This document shows positions 11,936-24,512 of a stretch of DNA of 64,000 bases, piece after piece (position 1 is the first letter of the stretch; each line of letters starts with the position of its first letter). Position numbers and translations under genes: made by a program. This DNA is from Isoetes taiwanensis. Taxonomy: Eukaryota; Streptophyta; Lycopodiopsida; Isoetales; Isoetaceae. The notes beneath the pieces are model-generated. The model was not told the origin of the DNA. It did no database searches and worked only from the letters and a program-made list of their open reading frames with translations. The DNA lies in contig JAJEKV010000031.1 of NCBI GenBank assembly GCA_021234155.1, positions 10,687,857 through 10,751,856 of the forward strand. Reading direction: 5' to 3'.

Positions 11936-14790
11936 ATTCTGATGCTCAATTATGGGAGGATCTTTTGCAAAAATAGAAGAGCTAAGACAACTGTAGCTGC
12001 ATGGAAGAAACACGGTAAAAGCATGGATCGAGGTCAATGGTGAGGTTCATGAGTTTATCATTGGGGACAAAGCCCACCCACAAAGTTATCAAATCTATGC
12101 TAAGTTGAAACAACTCAGTGGCCAAATGAAGAATTCTTAGTAAGTAGCTATTGTGCTATATAGCCAGGAATATCTGAGGCAGGGCTTTGCAACAATGTAA
12201 AGTTGTTCCTAAATCAAATGTAAGTGGCGCGAAATATCTTGCCTTATGTAAGGAGCAAACCATCTTGGTGCACAATTTAGCGGTATCAATGAAATGAGGT
12301 AGATCTATTGCTATATTAGAAAATCACGAACTCACGGCTTGAACTTGAACTGTCATTTTATTTCATACTGTGGTGAACTTAGAATTGCTCTCCGCCATTT
12401 TGTCATCGAGGATATGTTTTGCAAGATATTATCGAGGTCTTGTTTTGGTCGTACCTTTAAATGATCTGTTTCCAGTTTTAATTGGTAAAGTGAATGTTCT
12501 ACTAAATGTCAATTAATGGCTTTATATGCACATCTTTCAATAACTGCTGTAAATTGTAATGGTCCTGGGAAGCTAGGGACTAGTATTGTACAAGTATTTG
12601 TATAAAAATATATGAAGATACATGTATGGCATAGATGCAAATAAGCAAGGGTTTAGAAAAGGTTTTTGGGGTTTTCTTTGGAGACGTGAGGCTCTTTGCA
12701 AGAGGAGGCTATCTGGAGCATCAAGGCAGAGAAGCATCGGAGTTTATCGGAGACGGAATCTGAGACTGCATCAAATCATTCTTCCTTTCCAGGTGGGGTT
12801 TTATGTTGATTCTATGGATCACATGGTTGTTGTTAAGAGGAAATGTATTCGTGCTTGGTGATAAAGAATTGGTGCTTATGCACGCATGGGAACACTGGAT
12901 TCAGAGATGGATGGTTCAGGTGTTGTTTATCAGATGGTACAAGATTTTATAAGGGAGCTGAATTAACGCACATGGGTTATCTACAAGCAACTCAGGAAGC
13001 ACCGGAACTGCTCCTTAGCAATCAGATCTGAGAGGGCAGAGGCAAATTTGAAGGAATTAAGCCTTCTAGGAAGAATTTAAGAACCGGTCCAGAACTGGGG
13101 CAGCAACAAATCCGACTTGGAGACTCTTGGAAATGACCTGGAACTTCTCCAATTACTGCTTGCTCAAGGGCCGAAATTGGAGAAGCAGTAGTTTCTTGGC
13201 TGAAATTAGAGCTGGAAGTAGTTGTTGGATGGTGACAGTAGTGCCAAAAAACAGGCCAGAATGACTTAGAATTGCCATAAAATGATGTGAATCTCCTATG
13301 GGTCTGTCAAGATAGGCTTTAGCAGCAATAACGAACCTGATTATAGAGGATTTGATCAAGATTGGGGGCTGTTATAAGTAAATAATATGGCGAAGTGAGT
13401 ACTGCATCAACCTTACAGGGGTGGTTTGAGCACGCTACATCAACGTTTGAGTTGTCATTATGGTTTTCATCATCGATCTAGCTACTTGGTATGGTTAGGT
13501 TGTATGGGCAACCTCGACAAGGGGCTAAGAGTATGATCTAGGCACGATTATAGTAAGTTCTCTAATGAACACACATGTTATGGTCTTTGAATTGTTCCAA
13601 TTGATCGTTCTTGATATTATGTATGTACTTGGAACCTCGGGGGCCGGACTTCAGGTTCGGTGGCTGGGTAGCTCCGGCATTCTCATGTCATCTGTGTTCT
13701 TTGTATCTATGCTCTGTGACCCAGGGGCGTGGCCTCCTCACGGCGTAGCTTCGGTGAGGTTATCGTCAACTCACGTGACTCCATCGTAGAGGTCCTCCCG
13801 AGCGGGCGTTTGGGAAGGGTATGTGCCCACCAACTCCACCAACGGGGCTCAGAATGTGAGCTGGACGGGCATTTCTCTGCTAACAGGGCCTGCTTGTAGC
13901 TGGCTGAGCTTCCCATTGTCCCGGAGCTTTGCTATGTGGTTTTGGTACTCTGACTTTGTGTTTTTGCTCCTGATGCTTATGATGTTTCTTTCGTTGTCAT
14001 TGTCTAGCACTGCACCATAGAATTTTGTGTTTTGAATTGTCTATGTCCTTGTTATCCAAGATGCCAGAGTGTTTCCATGTATGCAGCAACAGCTATGGGA
14101 TCCCCACTTAGTCATGAGGACTAACCCCAGTGAGTGCATGTGCAGTGAACCCGCAAGGTGGCAGCCAAGTTGATGGTGGCAATGTGGCCGGGAATCATCC
14201 TGAGTTCTAGAGCTAGCAGTTTCTGTTGATTTTCTCAGTGTTGTTGTACATGGATATTGATAACACATTGTAAATATTTGAGCTGTTGATTTGCTCAATT
14301 AGAGATTGGAATATATTAAGCTTATGAATATGTTGAATGCATGAGCAGGGTTGTATGTTGAGTTTAGACTTTGGATTTCAATTGCAAAGGAAGATTTAAC
14401 TCTTCACCTAAACTCATACCAACATAAATTTAGCCTTAAGTTAGACAAGATCCCGAGTTGCCCGGAGGGTCAACTCGGCAGGCTCGTCACATAAATTGTC
14501 ACATATAATAGATTCTCACATAATGGGTTACTAGCTCTTTTTAAATCATTGGGTTACTGCTTCTCAAAACTTGCAAATGAGTACATTTGGACATTTCATG
14601 TTATAGACGTTCTCAGAAATAAAGGACGTTGCAAGTTCTTAATTCCCTGCGACATTGTTTTGAAAATCAATAATGTCGTGGTAAAACTGAGGCCTTAAGT
14701 AAATCCCATCATAATAGAATAATATATGCGTGTTGAGTTTAAAAATGAACTGTTTTGTTTGGAGGAAGCATTCTTTATGTTGACCAGAAT
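11936..14790. other. No supported gene; possible old element remnants
   Basis: Roughly 2.8 kb without a coding stretch I can name. ORFs of 60-90 codons (for example 12622-12861 and 13565-13789 plus) lack motifs. A small hairpin CCGAGTTG...CAACTCGG sits near 14453-14478. Tone and base composition resemble decayed retroelement sequence. Confidence 0.4.
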
Positions 14791-14791
14791 G

Positions 14792-14820
14792 CAGTATAAC
14801 AATGACTCATTGTTATACTG
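14792..14820. repeat. 29-bp perfect palindrome
   Basis: CAGTATAACAATGA, a central C, then TCATTGTTATACTG: 14-bp arms with no mismatch. It abuts and overlaps by three bases the larger hairpin at 14818-14890. Confidence 0.95.
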
Positions 14821-14890
14821 GCCTTCAAAGATATATCTTCAATCTGCAATCTCAGAGATTGCAGATTGAAGATATATCTTTGAAGGCCAG
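14818..14890. repeat. Perfect inverted repeat, 36-bp arms and 1-nt centre
   Basis: Left arm 14818-14853 starts CTGGCCTTCAAAGATATATC; the centre is A14854; right arm 14855-14890 is its exact reverse complement ending TTTGAAGGCCAG. Such a near-loopless perfect palindrome is unusual: it could extrude as a cruciform, be a recent inverted duplication, or give a hairpin transcript. It is not part of any element I can define. Confidence 0.95.
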
Positions 14891-14982
14891 ATCATTGCAA
14901 ATAAACGTGATGCTAGCAAAGTTGTACAGTACTTACAGTGTTTGAGGTAAGTTTCAATTTGCAGTAAGCTTTAATCTATATT

Positions 14983-16168
14983 TTGGAGTGTAATTTGGAA
15001 TTTTTTCCACTTGAAGACAATGCCTGTATGTCCTTGAAGCCATTACGACTTTTTTTTGAACTTGGTGTGGTGACTAAAGAAATACATGACCTCCTTATAC
15101 AGTACACCATTTTCAGTAGCCCAATTCAAATTTCATATTGTTTGGATAAAGCTTATATATGTGATAAGTTCTGAGGCGTGTTAGCATTGGCAATTCTTAA
15201 GTCAATGTTGACTAAGGTAATATCAGAACTTGTAAGCGTGGGTCCGATCACAAATATCCTTTCTTTGTATGTTGACAAGCTTCAAGCTCAAAATGTGGTG
15301 CATATTCTTTGCCATTTACAAAATAAATGCATCACAATTGACCTTTTAAGTGGAAAACTTTGTTGATGGGAAATGCATCTATGCTTGTAAATGCAATTGA
15401 ATTAGATTAACAACATTTTTGAAACAAGGCACATGCTTGTGAGGAATGTGCCATCTTGGAATCCGTGCTTGCGGCATAATCCCCGAATGAGCAAAACTAT
15501 GATTGAATGTTTACGGCAAGTGCAAAATTTGTAAGAGGCATAACAAGTTTTTTAAAGCACATTGTAGAGAAGAAAAGTGTGCTTTTCTTTCTTTCTCTTA
15601 TTCACGAAGTTATATAATGCGGTGTAAGGTTGAAATTGCCTTGTATGCGTCTTTGTTTGACATAACGCCTAAACCTAATCTTGAAAAGCTTTCATATTTA
15701 GTTGATTATCATATCACATTTTTGCCTTGCCCGATTCTTCAGATTGCTGCATTAGCTATAGCCTTGTTTCGAGTTCTGGACTGTAAAGTCCATAGTGGAA
15801 TTTTATAAGTAGGTGCGCTCTAAAGGCTTCTGCAGATTGGGACCCACAAGGATAAACTTGGATGGCATGCTAATTCGTTCAAACTCCCAGGTTAGTAAGG
15901 CTACAAATCTAGCACATGTTCTTGGACGTACTGCTGTAATTCCAAGACCTTCTTATAATGTGGATAAAGCAGAGTCTGTCAAAATAGAGAAGGGAGCTTT
16001 AGACAAGGCTGTAAAGGGACCATCAATATGAGGAATTTATTGCACAAAGAAAAGGCAAAGAGAAGCAAGCCTACAGCATACCCAGCAGGATCTGAAGAAA
16101 ATGTAAGTTCGGAACATGCCAGCATTCATAATGACATGGACACACCTAAATCTTCTCCCAAAAGATAA
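14983..16168 (+). pseudogene. Unidentified decayed protein-coding stretch
   Basis: Two ORFs, 14983-15171 and 15175-15363, are in the same frame and separated by a single TGA. Together they would encode about 127 residues including the run LALAILKSMLTKVISELVSVGP, rich in Leu/Ile/Val helices. Further reading stretches follow in other frames: 15503-15808; 15813-16031 with a phrase ending IEKGALDKAVKGPSI; and 16028-16168 ending DMDTPKSSPKR before a stop. These could be exons or frame-broken parts of one helical (HEAT-like?) protein with a charged tail. I do not recognise the family. Confidence 0.3.
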
Positions 16169-18216
16169 GTGTAGAAGGGTGACACCATTTGGTAGCAAGA
16201 AAAGTCCCATGCTACCTTTGTCTGAAATATTTTGTAGAGGTGAGGGTGCAGAGGGGCGGTGGATACATGTGGATCTTTGTAAATGGGCTCATCGATGCTC
16301 GGATAAAGTTGAGCGGGGTTGCGGGTAGGAGACTTCATGTTCATATGTTATAGCTTTTGCACAGAGGTATAACCCATTGTTTTTCATGTTTGAACTGTGG
16401 TGAACAAATGATTGGTTGTTGTAGCATTCTTGATTGAACAAAACTTGTTATTGGGTGGATGGCTTGTAGCCAACATGTACTACAATTACATGAAAATATG
16501 AAGTGCGATTTTGGACACAATTGGCATTTTTAGTGCTTGAGGCGGTTTAGGTGCGATGGGAAGACAAGAACTAATGTCATCGATTCGCGTAGCGGATCGA
16601 GATTCTTGCACAAGACGAGCATGCATGCATTGCATGCGTCGCATGCATGCATCACATGCATTAGGTCGTTCATCAGGTTGGGGGGTCGCTATTTATTGCG
16701 GCGTTATTCATCGACGTTTCATCGGGCGCTTTCTCATCTCAGCAGATATCTCGATGGCTCCCACCCTCCCCTTAAAATTGTTATTTATATGTTCCTATTT
16801 GTTATAATTGTCGCGTGCACGCATGACCACCCTCGCCTGAGGTGCAAATGTTGTTTTTGTCTCATGGCGCGTGACCAGCCCCTCGCTTTTCGAGGGTTTT
16901 CTCTATTGGTTTTTTGTTGGTGATGTGCGGTCAGGGGGTGATCGCGACTTCGTATTCTCCGTGGAGTGGGGTTTTTGTGGGAATGTTTAGCGATACGCAT
17001 TGTCAAGCCCCTTGCCGAGATTTTATCGCTAGGGTTTTTCCTCGAAAACCCGAAAAAGGCGGGTTTTTTTAATCCCCGCGATAAGCTCTCGGCAGGTACA
17101 CTAGCCAACACACAATTTTATTTGGGGTCCAGGTGTTAACTGGATATTCCCTATGTTTTTTATTTTTTGGGTAGCCTGCGATGTCAAGCTACCCACCCTA
17201 TCGGGATGTTGTTGTTTTCATGCGAGTCGCAGTGCAAGAATGCATGTTTGTGCTATACCACATGGGTGTTGGAGCTCATGTGATCATGGCCACAATTATT
17301 ATTGGCATGCATGCCAAGTGGGAGCTTAGAAGCTACGGGAATAATATTTGTTATCGTTTCATGGACAACAGTTGCTGCAGGACTTTCCTGATGACGCTCT
17401 TGCTTTATTGATGGAGATGCAATAGACAAAAATTACGTTTTAATGTCAGCTCTCTCAAAAAATCCATGTCCAAAATGAAATAAACAAACAATAAATCACC
17501 TTATGCGCACCTTCGAGGTGCCCTAATAATGTAAAAAATCCCAGCATATAAAGTGTTCTTATTCCAAACAGCCTCATGTCTAGACAAATTGAATAAGGAA
17601 AAATTGGCACCCAATCAAATTTCATGACAAATCCCCTTAAACAATGGTCTAGAAGAAATTGTTAGCTAAGGAAGTGGTATATATGGTTAAGTGACACGTA
17701 CTAACCCCGAGCTTCAAGCTCAGATCGCCATTCGAACACTCAACTTGAAGAAAGTTAGCAAACACAAATAGATAGGCTTGTCTCAGCAGCAGTATAGTAA
17801 AAGAAGAAATAGATCGAGAAACAAGGAGGGTACAACTCTAAACAATGCTAGAGGAGATATCTGCTATACTAGATGCCGTTAGAAATGCCATATGGAATAC
17901 AAACTGTACTATATGATAAAAATGGAGAAAAAGAAGAAGAAGCTAGATGGATAAGAGTCAAGAAGGTCGCGATCATACAAGATTGTCTAAAGCTCTTCAA
18001 CACCCCCTAGAATGGAAGAGAGTGCCTATAGGGACAACATAGTAGAAATGAGAAAACCCCTCAAGCGGATACAGGATAACATGGGACTTAGCAGAAACAA
18101 CGAAAATCAAGAGCATATCTGTCCTTGGAAGATATTCAAACAAGCTTAGAACAATATTTGGCAATCGTTAAACAAGGATGAGCCTCAAAAATTAAAGATG
18201 TGTGCTGACAAAATAC
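16169..18216. other. Intergenic; GC-richer patch without a named gene
   Basis: No gene supported. At 16615-16662 there is a run of GCATGCAT/CATGCATG (RY-type) units. At 17010-17095 imperfect inverted arms (GCCGAGATTTTATCGC and GCGATAAGCTCTCGGC) enclose about 50 bases. The overlapping minus ORF at 16785-17111 is Arg/Lys/Pro-rich and probably a composition artefact. Confidence 0.4.
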
Positions 18217-19214
18217 AATACAAATACAAACCCGCCCGTTGGAGGCGGAGCTGTGCTCACCTTGGAGGATTGGTATTGGGGTGGTCAGCTAGCTTCGATG
18301 GGGAGTTCTTTTCGAGCCGTTTTACGGAGGCGCTGGACCGCTATCCGGTAGCACGCGGGTGGAGTATTCCGCTACACATACCTATAGTCCCTCACAGGAT
18401 GATGTGGTGGTGCAGGTTTGGAAGGTTCATCCGGATGTTGTGCCTTCTTGCTTTGTCGCCGGTCTTCTTACCTGTGTGTCTGGCTATTCATGACATTAAT
18501 CCCCTTCGTGCAAGTGGTCTCGCAGCTTTCGAGGTTCTCGGGATGGGCTCGGTTTGGACGTGGACATGGAGCTCACTTCCCCCAAGGTTAGGATGCTACG
18601 TGGCGGGTGGCACCACCCATGCTCGGGGGTGAATGCCCTTGTGAGTCGGTTTAGGCGGGTGTGAGCCCTCTCTCGCCCTTGTTGTGGCCTTCATCATTGA
18701 GACCGTGGAGCATTAATGCGGTTTTATGCCCTCACTTGCAGGCTACTGGGATTGGGTTAGGGCTCGTTTTAGGTGAGATTGACTAGCAGCCGTTTGCCGC
18801 TTCATGTGTATCCAGTGCTTGGCGCTCTTGCGGCAACAAGCCTTTGCATCCTGGCGCGGGCTTGGTTGGTGTGGCTGATTTGGAAGCTGGCGTTGTGGAT
18901 CTTCGTGGATTCAGCAGACTGCGACCTCTCCGATTCTTCGACTTGTGTACAAAGCTATTTCAAAGCTTTAACGGTGTTCCCGGGAGTAGTAGAGCGGAAG
19001 TCGCCATTTTCCATGGGACTTCTTAGGTGTTGTAGATGGTGATGGTAGGTTTGTACGTGGTAGAGTTGTAGTTTTTCCGTGAGTTTGTTGTGGAGGTGTC
19101 GAGGTATTGCCGCTCTTTGGGGCAGTTCTTCCTCCTCACTTGCTTTGTAATATTACCATTCTTTTAATATTTTGATGACACAGTTCTTCAAAAAAAAAAT
19201 ACAAATACAAACCC
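18217..19214 (+). mobile_element. 5'-truncated LINE, copy L-a, with 17-bp target duplication
   Basis: Body about 18234-19197, plus strand, ending in TGACACAGTTCTTC and a poly(A). The direct repeat AATACAAATACAAACCC flanks it at 18217-18233 and 19198-19214 (the first A's overlap the tail). The sequence is closely similar, in opposite orientation, to 55593-56803, but this copy starts further in (GGAGGCGG...CTTGGAGGATTGGTATTGGG), which is classic 5' truncation. Only broken ORF fragments remain (18198-18632). Confidence 0.88.
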
Positions 19215-21653
19215 CAGGAATTGAAAACACCCATCCTAACAATAAAATTGCTTTTACCAAAATCGCGAAAACGATGTTCTAAAAAAATGTTCGGACATGA
19301 GAAATTTACAAATAACAATTAGGCAAACCATGGGTTATAAAAGACAAATGTCAACAATAAATGAGGCCGCAAAGTCCCAAAAAATATCAAGTAGCCATCA
19401 AATCCAAAAAATGACGTGGGAATTATACATTCTCGGAATGCAATTCAAAGCTACTAGACTCGGGCGAGAGCCACCCAACTCAAAATTATATAGTAGCATA
19501 TGGCAGTCATTGAATTATCAAAACATGAAGCACCATTAGCAAATGAGGCCAGAATAAATGAATATGATACGAGGTGCGTGGATTAAGCACAATGAATAGA
19601 GAACCGCAAGTATGAATAGGCGGGGGTGGAGCAAGCCAAATCCAACAACACTTCAGGAATTATAAATGGACTAAGACCTTGGAGTCACCCAATATTGAAT
19701 TACTAATAGCATATAGCATACGAAGGCCATTTATATGACCAAAACATGAATGTGGGTTATGAGTAAAGGAGTGGGTTATGAGTAAAGGAGTAGGACACTG
19801 TATCAATCAGATAGAAAAGAAATGTAAACATGTTAGCTTTTCCAGATGAGGATGCATGCAAATTCTGAGCTGAATGAGGAGCTCATGAAATGAGCGGCTA
19901 TAAATCAAGAACAACAAAGCAACCAAAGCTCGTCTGATAGTACTCGAATATGTGCAGGTCAGTTTTGAGTCAAGCTGGTACAAGGAAGCCCACCAGGATG
20001 CAACTCACAGAATAAGCCAGGGATGCACAAAAATTCAAGAATCCAAAGACGAAGTAGCAGAATCAGGGAAATAATGCAAAAGCTGAGCCTCATGTTTGTT
20101 GTTGCCTATTAGCCACCAAATCGACAGAAAAAAAGAAGGTAAGAGCAAACAAAAGGCGTGCCATCTCTGTGTTCTGCAGCCGCTCTTTCTATCTGCCAGG
20201 AAAATGGCCCCTGCACAAAAAGAAAGATCTGAGAAGCCTAAAGAGGCATAAAGGGTGGTGGGCTGATCTGCTTAACAGGTACAATCAGGGATGTGAATTA
20301 GCCGCCGCAAGCACCTTTGTCACGCTAAGCGGGCACCAAATTGATGAACATCGCCTCGCTCGCTATATAAAATTCGCTAAAGCAAACAAGAATGGGTAGC
20401 TATATCTACCATCAACCTAGCCATCATAGTTAAATCCTAAATAAAGGTAGTTTAGGATCCACCTAGCCATCAAAACGGTGACCGGGTAGAATGAAAAACG
20501 GTGCTTCAAATGGCTCCCGGAACGAACTTGCGTCCAAGCGTGGTTCGCCCCAAGCGAACCCAAGAATTCGCCTAGGCTTAACCAACGTCCGGATTCAGCG
20601 AACCCGCACCCGACGACGTGGCGAGAGCGCTATGGTGTCCCGGCGTGGCATCATCGGGTTTGCCTAAGCGAACCCAAACCCCGGATTTCTTTGGCGACCC
20701 ACTACCCACCCAAGATTTAAGCCCCGGTGCGCGGGTTAAGCGAACCCAATTCCAGCAGAGGGGGCCACTAGGCTAGGACAATTACCATGTACCGAGGGAC
20801 CAAATGGCAATAAATGCCCCCCGCCAAAAAATGCTTGATTCATGGCGTGCAGTAGCTGGGTTGCTAAAGCCTAGATTGCTTGAAACCAAATCGGACCACT
20901 ATCTCCATTTGAACGCTCCACGCCTCCACATTGAAATCTAGTTTTGGTCTTGTTGCCAAGGCCGCATCCACTCGATCATACAAAATAAGTCCTCACCAAC
21001 AATTTGCTTTCTAATTTACCCTGATCTAGAATTTGCTTCAAGGGGTGCCAAAATGCCGGATTAAACAAGGAATTGTTTGTGGGTATTTTGTCCGATACAA
21101 ACAAAACAAAGCGCTTGAAATTATGCTTCAATCCGAACGATGGGCAGATGGAAAGGCCGATGAACGATTAAGAAAAGAGTTTTCCATGTCCACACTTACG
21201 GTTACCTTGAAGCTTCCAGCAAGAGAAGGAAGGTGCTAAGCTCGCTGCGAAGTAATCTTGAATCAAAACCCGAAGCGAAGCCTAATCTAGATTGACTAAC
21301 TATATACCTAGGATGAGGACGGACCGAATGGGTCAAGCAGATCTTATAAAGAGGATCTTATGGTGGATGAATTGTTCAAGCTCAGACCGGCTTGAATTGA
21401 TCCTTAAAGAAGAGATCCAATTTTACGAAAAGGCAATCGTGGTCACCGTCATCGCAGTCACAGTACGCATCGCTTTTGCCATGCCGGGTACCACCGGGCG
21501 ATCCTGCCAAAGGTGCGTCGCGGGACGGCCGGTGGGTTAAGCTTTTGGGCCAATAAAGTGCGGCGATGAAAACATGCATGAAGTCGAAAGAATGTGCAAA
21601 AAAAAAACACAAGCAAGATGCCAATTCGGTTATAATCCGTGGTCGCAACGAGA
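19215..21653. other. Intergenic; no supported gene
   Basis: No protein I can name. A 20-bp unit GGGTTATGAGTAAAGGAGT is tandemly doubled at 19753-19792. At 20530-20755 a GC-richer patch contains the phrase AGCGAACCC five times (near 20556, 20598, 20667, 20738 and variants). Small ORFs (20169-20399, 21033-21239) are unconvincing. Confidence 0.4.
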
Positions 21654-21779
21654 GGATGCAAAATTGGCGATAAACATGAACAAAATTGGCGATAAACATT
21701 AGAAAATATTGCATCGGATGCAAAATTGGCGATAAACATCAGAACAAAATTGGCCATAAACATTAGAAAATATTGCATC
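21654..21779. repeat. Tandem duplication, unit 62-64 bp
   Basis: Two units, 21654-21715 and 21716-21779, each starting GGATGCAAAATTGGCGATAA and ending AGAAAATATTGCATC. Each unit also contains the phrase AATTGGCGATAAACAT twice, so the repeat has an internal half-period of about 30 bp. Confidence 0.9.
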
Positions 21780-22587
21780 GCCAAGAAACTAGCAATAAAA
21801 CATGTATGAGAAGGAAAGAAACGGAGAACTATACCTCATCGTTGATTGTGCCAAATCGCTTCAAACATGTGAGGGCTATACCTTGCAGATGATTGCTACG
21901 AGGGCCATAAGGATCTTGCAGATGATTGCTATAATAGCATTCAGAAATCCCGTAAGAAGGTATCTGGAAATGCAGGAACGGATCGGGTCATGGTGGAGTC
22001 ACAGGAAAGGATTGAAAAGGAGCATTGGACCAACATAGAGTCATGGAAAAAGGATTGGAAAGGAAGATGGGATCAGTGTAGTGTCGCGGGAAAAGGATTT
22101 GAAAAGGAAGTTTGGAAGCAACGAGAATGGAAGAAGAGCTGCTGTGAGAAAACGCCGATAACCGGTCCCAAAGGGGGAGTGGCCTTATATAGTAGCTCGT
22201 CCCTTCCCCAAATGGCAATCCGAGGGCTCGGATCGATGCGATTATTTGTCATGTTGAACATCAGCAATGTTGCATGCACAGAAGTGGTGATGGTTGATGT
22301 TTAAAGTGCTAATACAGAAATAAAGTATTGGATTTTGGACATGAAGGTTTCTATTTTGCACTCTTCTTACATGTAAGAAACAATTGAAATTCCTGTTGCC
22401 CACATTGCTTTGTTTGGTTGTGTTAGAATTAGCACCTCTGATATGCTTATTCCTGTCATGAAAAGATCTTAATTTTGTTCTCATCTGGAGTTAGATCAGA
22501 ATATAAAGTCTTAGGGGTATGGAAATCATGCTTTTCCTCCATCAAAAACATCCATTTATTCATCACAACTGATTAGGTTGCTTGACA

Positions 22588-22718
22588 CTCTCGCAACTAC
22601 ATGTTCTTACTTCATGCGTAATATTGATCCTCTTGCAACTACATGTTCTTACTTCATGCTTAATATTGATCCTCTTCCAACTACATGTTCTTACTTCTTG
22701 CTTCATATTGATCCTCTT
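22588..22718. repeat. 42-bp minisatellite, three units
   Basis: Units 22588-22629, 22630-22671 and 22672-22713, each reading CTCTTGCAACTACATGTTCT and so on to ATATTGATC with one to four changes, plus a partial fourth. 42 is divisible by 3, so it keeps ORFs open on both strands (14-residue repeats such as QLHVLTSCLILILL). Those ORFs are by-products. Confidence 0.92.
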
Positions 22719-23688
22719 AACGCCCGCTAATATAGAAACGGAGACTTGTCTTTTAGGGTATTTTTTTTTCCTACAATTCGGGGAAGGTGCATATGGTTCC
22801 AAAGCGAAGCTTGTATAGACAAAATATTTTAATAGTCTAGTTGATGCTATATTACCTCACTACGGTATATATGGTTGTCCTTAGTGAATTTGAATGGCTA
22901 CAAGTGTAGATGTTGGATCGAGAATGATCTTTGTTTATACCAAGAATATATGTTTGTAGCAATGAAGGAACCCAGTATTGCATACGTTATGCTTATACTA
23001 CAATGCTTATTTGGCCATCATAGAGTCCTTCCATAACCTTGAGGCCATGGACATGCATGAATTTATCGATTGCAACCCGAATAGTCAATCTCACGATGGT
23101 ATCAATGCTGATTTAAAGCGTAGCACCACCATGAGGCGTGCGGTGTATTGCAAAAGTTGGAGTAAGTGGCGAGGGGGTGCTTGCAAATTGCAATTCGTGA
23201 GGCGAGAATGGCGGAGGTGTCGGACTTAGAGATGGCGGAGAACACTTGTAGAGGGTGTATTTTGTATTGGCCTCACAACATCCATCGCAGGTTATGGATT
23301 TACATATCCACGGTTCAGAAAATTAGAAAATATCGAAAAAATTACCTCTCTTTCATGCGAAATCATCTCTCTCTCTCTCTTTTGCGTTGTATTCCCCTTT
23401 ACCCGGGGAAAATCATTGATGCCACAAAATGCTTTGGATGCGGCTCAACAACATCGGGCATGTAGGTTAGGTGTGAATTTTTTCCGAAGTGATTTATCAT
23501 AGATGTTTGTGTCCGGTCATATGGAGTCCTTATTTCGGATGCTATCACATTATTCAAAGGCTGACCAAAACTCCATTTTGCCAATATCAAAGGGGATTTC
23601 GTAGAATAGAGGGATAGTGGCCTTCTCGCAGAGTTAGGATTAAGCGGAAAGCCACACAAAAGCGAAAAACCAAAGCGGGTGTATGATT
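22719..23688. other. No supported gene
   Basis: Contains only short ORFs without motifs and a (TC)n run near 23365-23382. Confidence 0.4.
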
Positions 23689-24470
23689 TTCTAAACATAG
23701 CTGCCGATAAATATGTATATCGGTTTTGTTCTAAGGGAAATTTACCAAAATATCCCTTCATATGAAATTCCCAAATAGCCCTTTTTTAAAAAAAAATCGC
23801 CAAAAAGCATGTTTTTGCAACAGATGAGCCTTTTTTTATAGGAATTTCTGTAACCTCGATGGGATAAAGCTCGGACTTTGTCGCCGAAAAAAAATAGCAA
23901 CAACTGCATGACCACAAAGCAATTCTAACATTTGCACTCCAAGCACAAACATGTTTTAGACTCAATATTAACCACAACTGATCGCTTTGGACTTTGTACT
24001 TCAAACACAAATGCATAAGACAGAAGTTACCATATATCTTCTAGCTCATTTAGTGAGCTTTGTAATATGTCCTTGAGCATCTTTCACTAGAGTGTATGTA
24101 GCATCTTCTCCACTAGATGCCCACAAAGCTTCTCCTTCAACATGATTCTTGTAAAAATATTTAGCTAGTTGTCTTCGAATAATTTCTAGCAATGAGATGA
24201 TAGGCTTATCTCTAGCTTCAAAGCCAAGAATTTAAAGCCCTGCAAAGAATGACCATCTATTGTAAGGACGTGCTTTTTGGTGATTTTCAAATACAAAGGG
24301 CTATTTGGAAAAATATCTAAGAATTAGGGGCATTTTGGGAATTTCAAAAATGCGAAGGGCTTTTTGAGAATTAAGTCAACAATTAAGGTTATTATGGTAA
24401 ATTTCCCTTGTTCTAAACATAGCTGGCGATAATTTATGTATATCGGTTTTTGTTCTAAACATAGCTGGCC
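23689..24470. repeat. Tandem repeat of about 42 bp interrupted by a MITE
   Basis: Units reading TTCTAAACATAGCTGGCGAT and so on to TATGTATATCGGTTTTTG stand at 23689-23728, 24411-24452 and partly at 24453-24470. The gap between the first and second is filled by the element at 23735-24407. Confidence 0.85.
23726..24416. mobile_element. MULE-like MITE with 9-bp target duplication
   Basis: Element 23735-24407 (673 bp). The left end GGGAAATTTACCAAAATA and the right end TTATGGTAAATTTCCC are inverted repeats; similarity continues inward (AAATTCCCAAATAGCCC against AAATTCCCAAAATGCCCC read in reverse). The nonamer TTGTTCTAA flanks both sides (23726-23734 and 24408-24416). A 9-bp duplication with GGG...CCC ends points to the Mutator superfamily. 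No transposase is encoded. Confidence 0.88.
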
Positions 24471-24512
24471 CTTTTTCAACATACCTTTTCGAGGCTACGG
24501 TGGTGTCTCAAG

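Noticed and set aside
16615-16662. GCATGCAT run as a seed-type RY promoter element
   Set aside because: No gene downstream can be supported, so a regulatory role has no basis here.
17047-17070. Stem AACCCG...CGGGTT followed by seven T, like a bacterial intrinsic terminator
   Set aside because: The surroundings are plant nuclear, with no bacterial-type genes nearby; a short GC stem before a T-run occurs by chance.
16785-17111. 108-codon basic minus-strand ORF
   Set aside because: Arg/Lys/Pro/His-rich without motif; probably a product of local base composition.
22582-22818. Repetitive ORFs on both strands (14-residue units)
   Set aside because: Explained by a 42-bp minisatellite whose period is a multiple of three.
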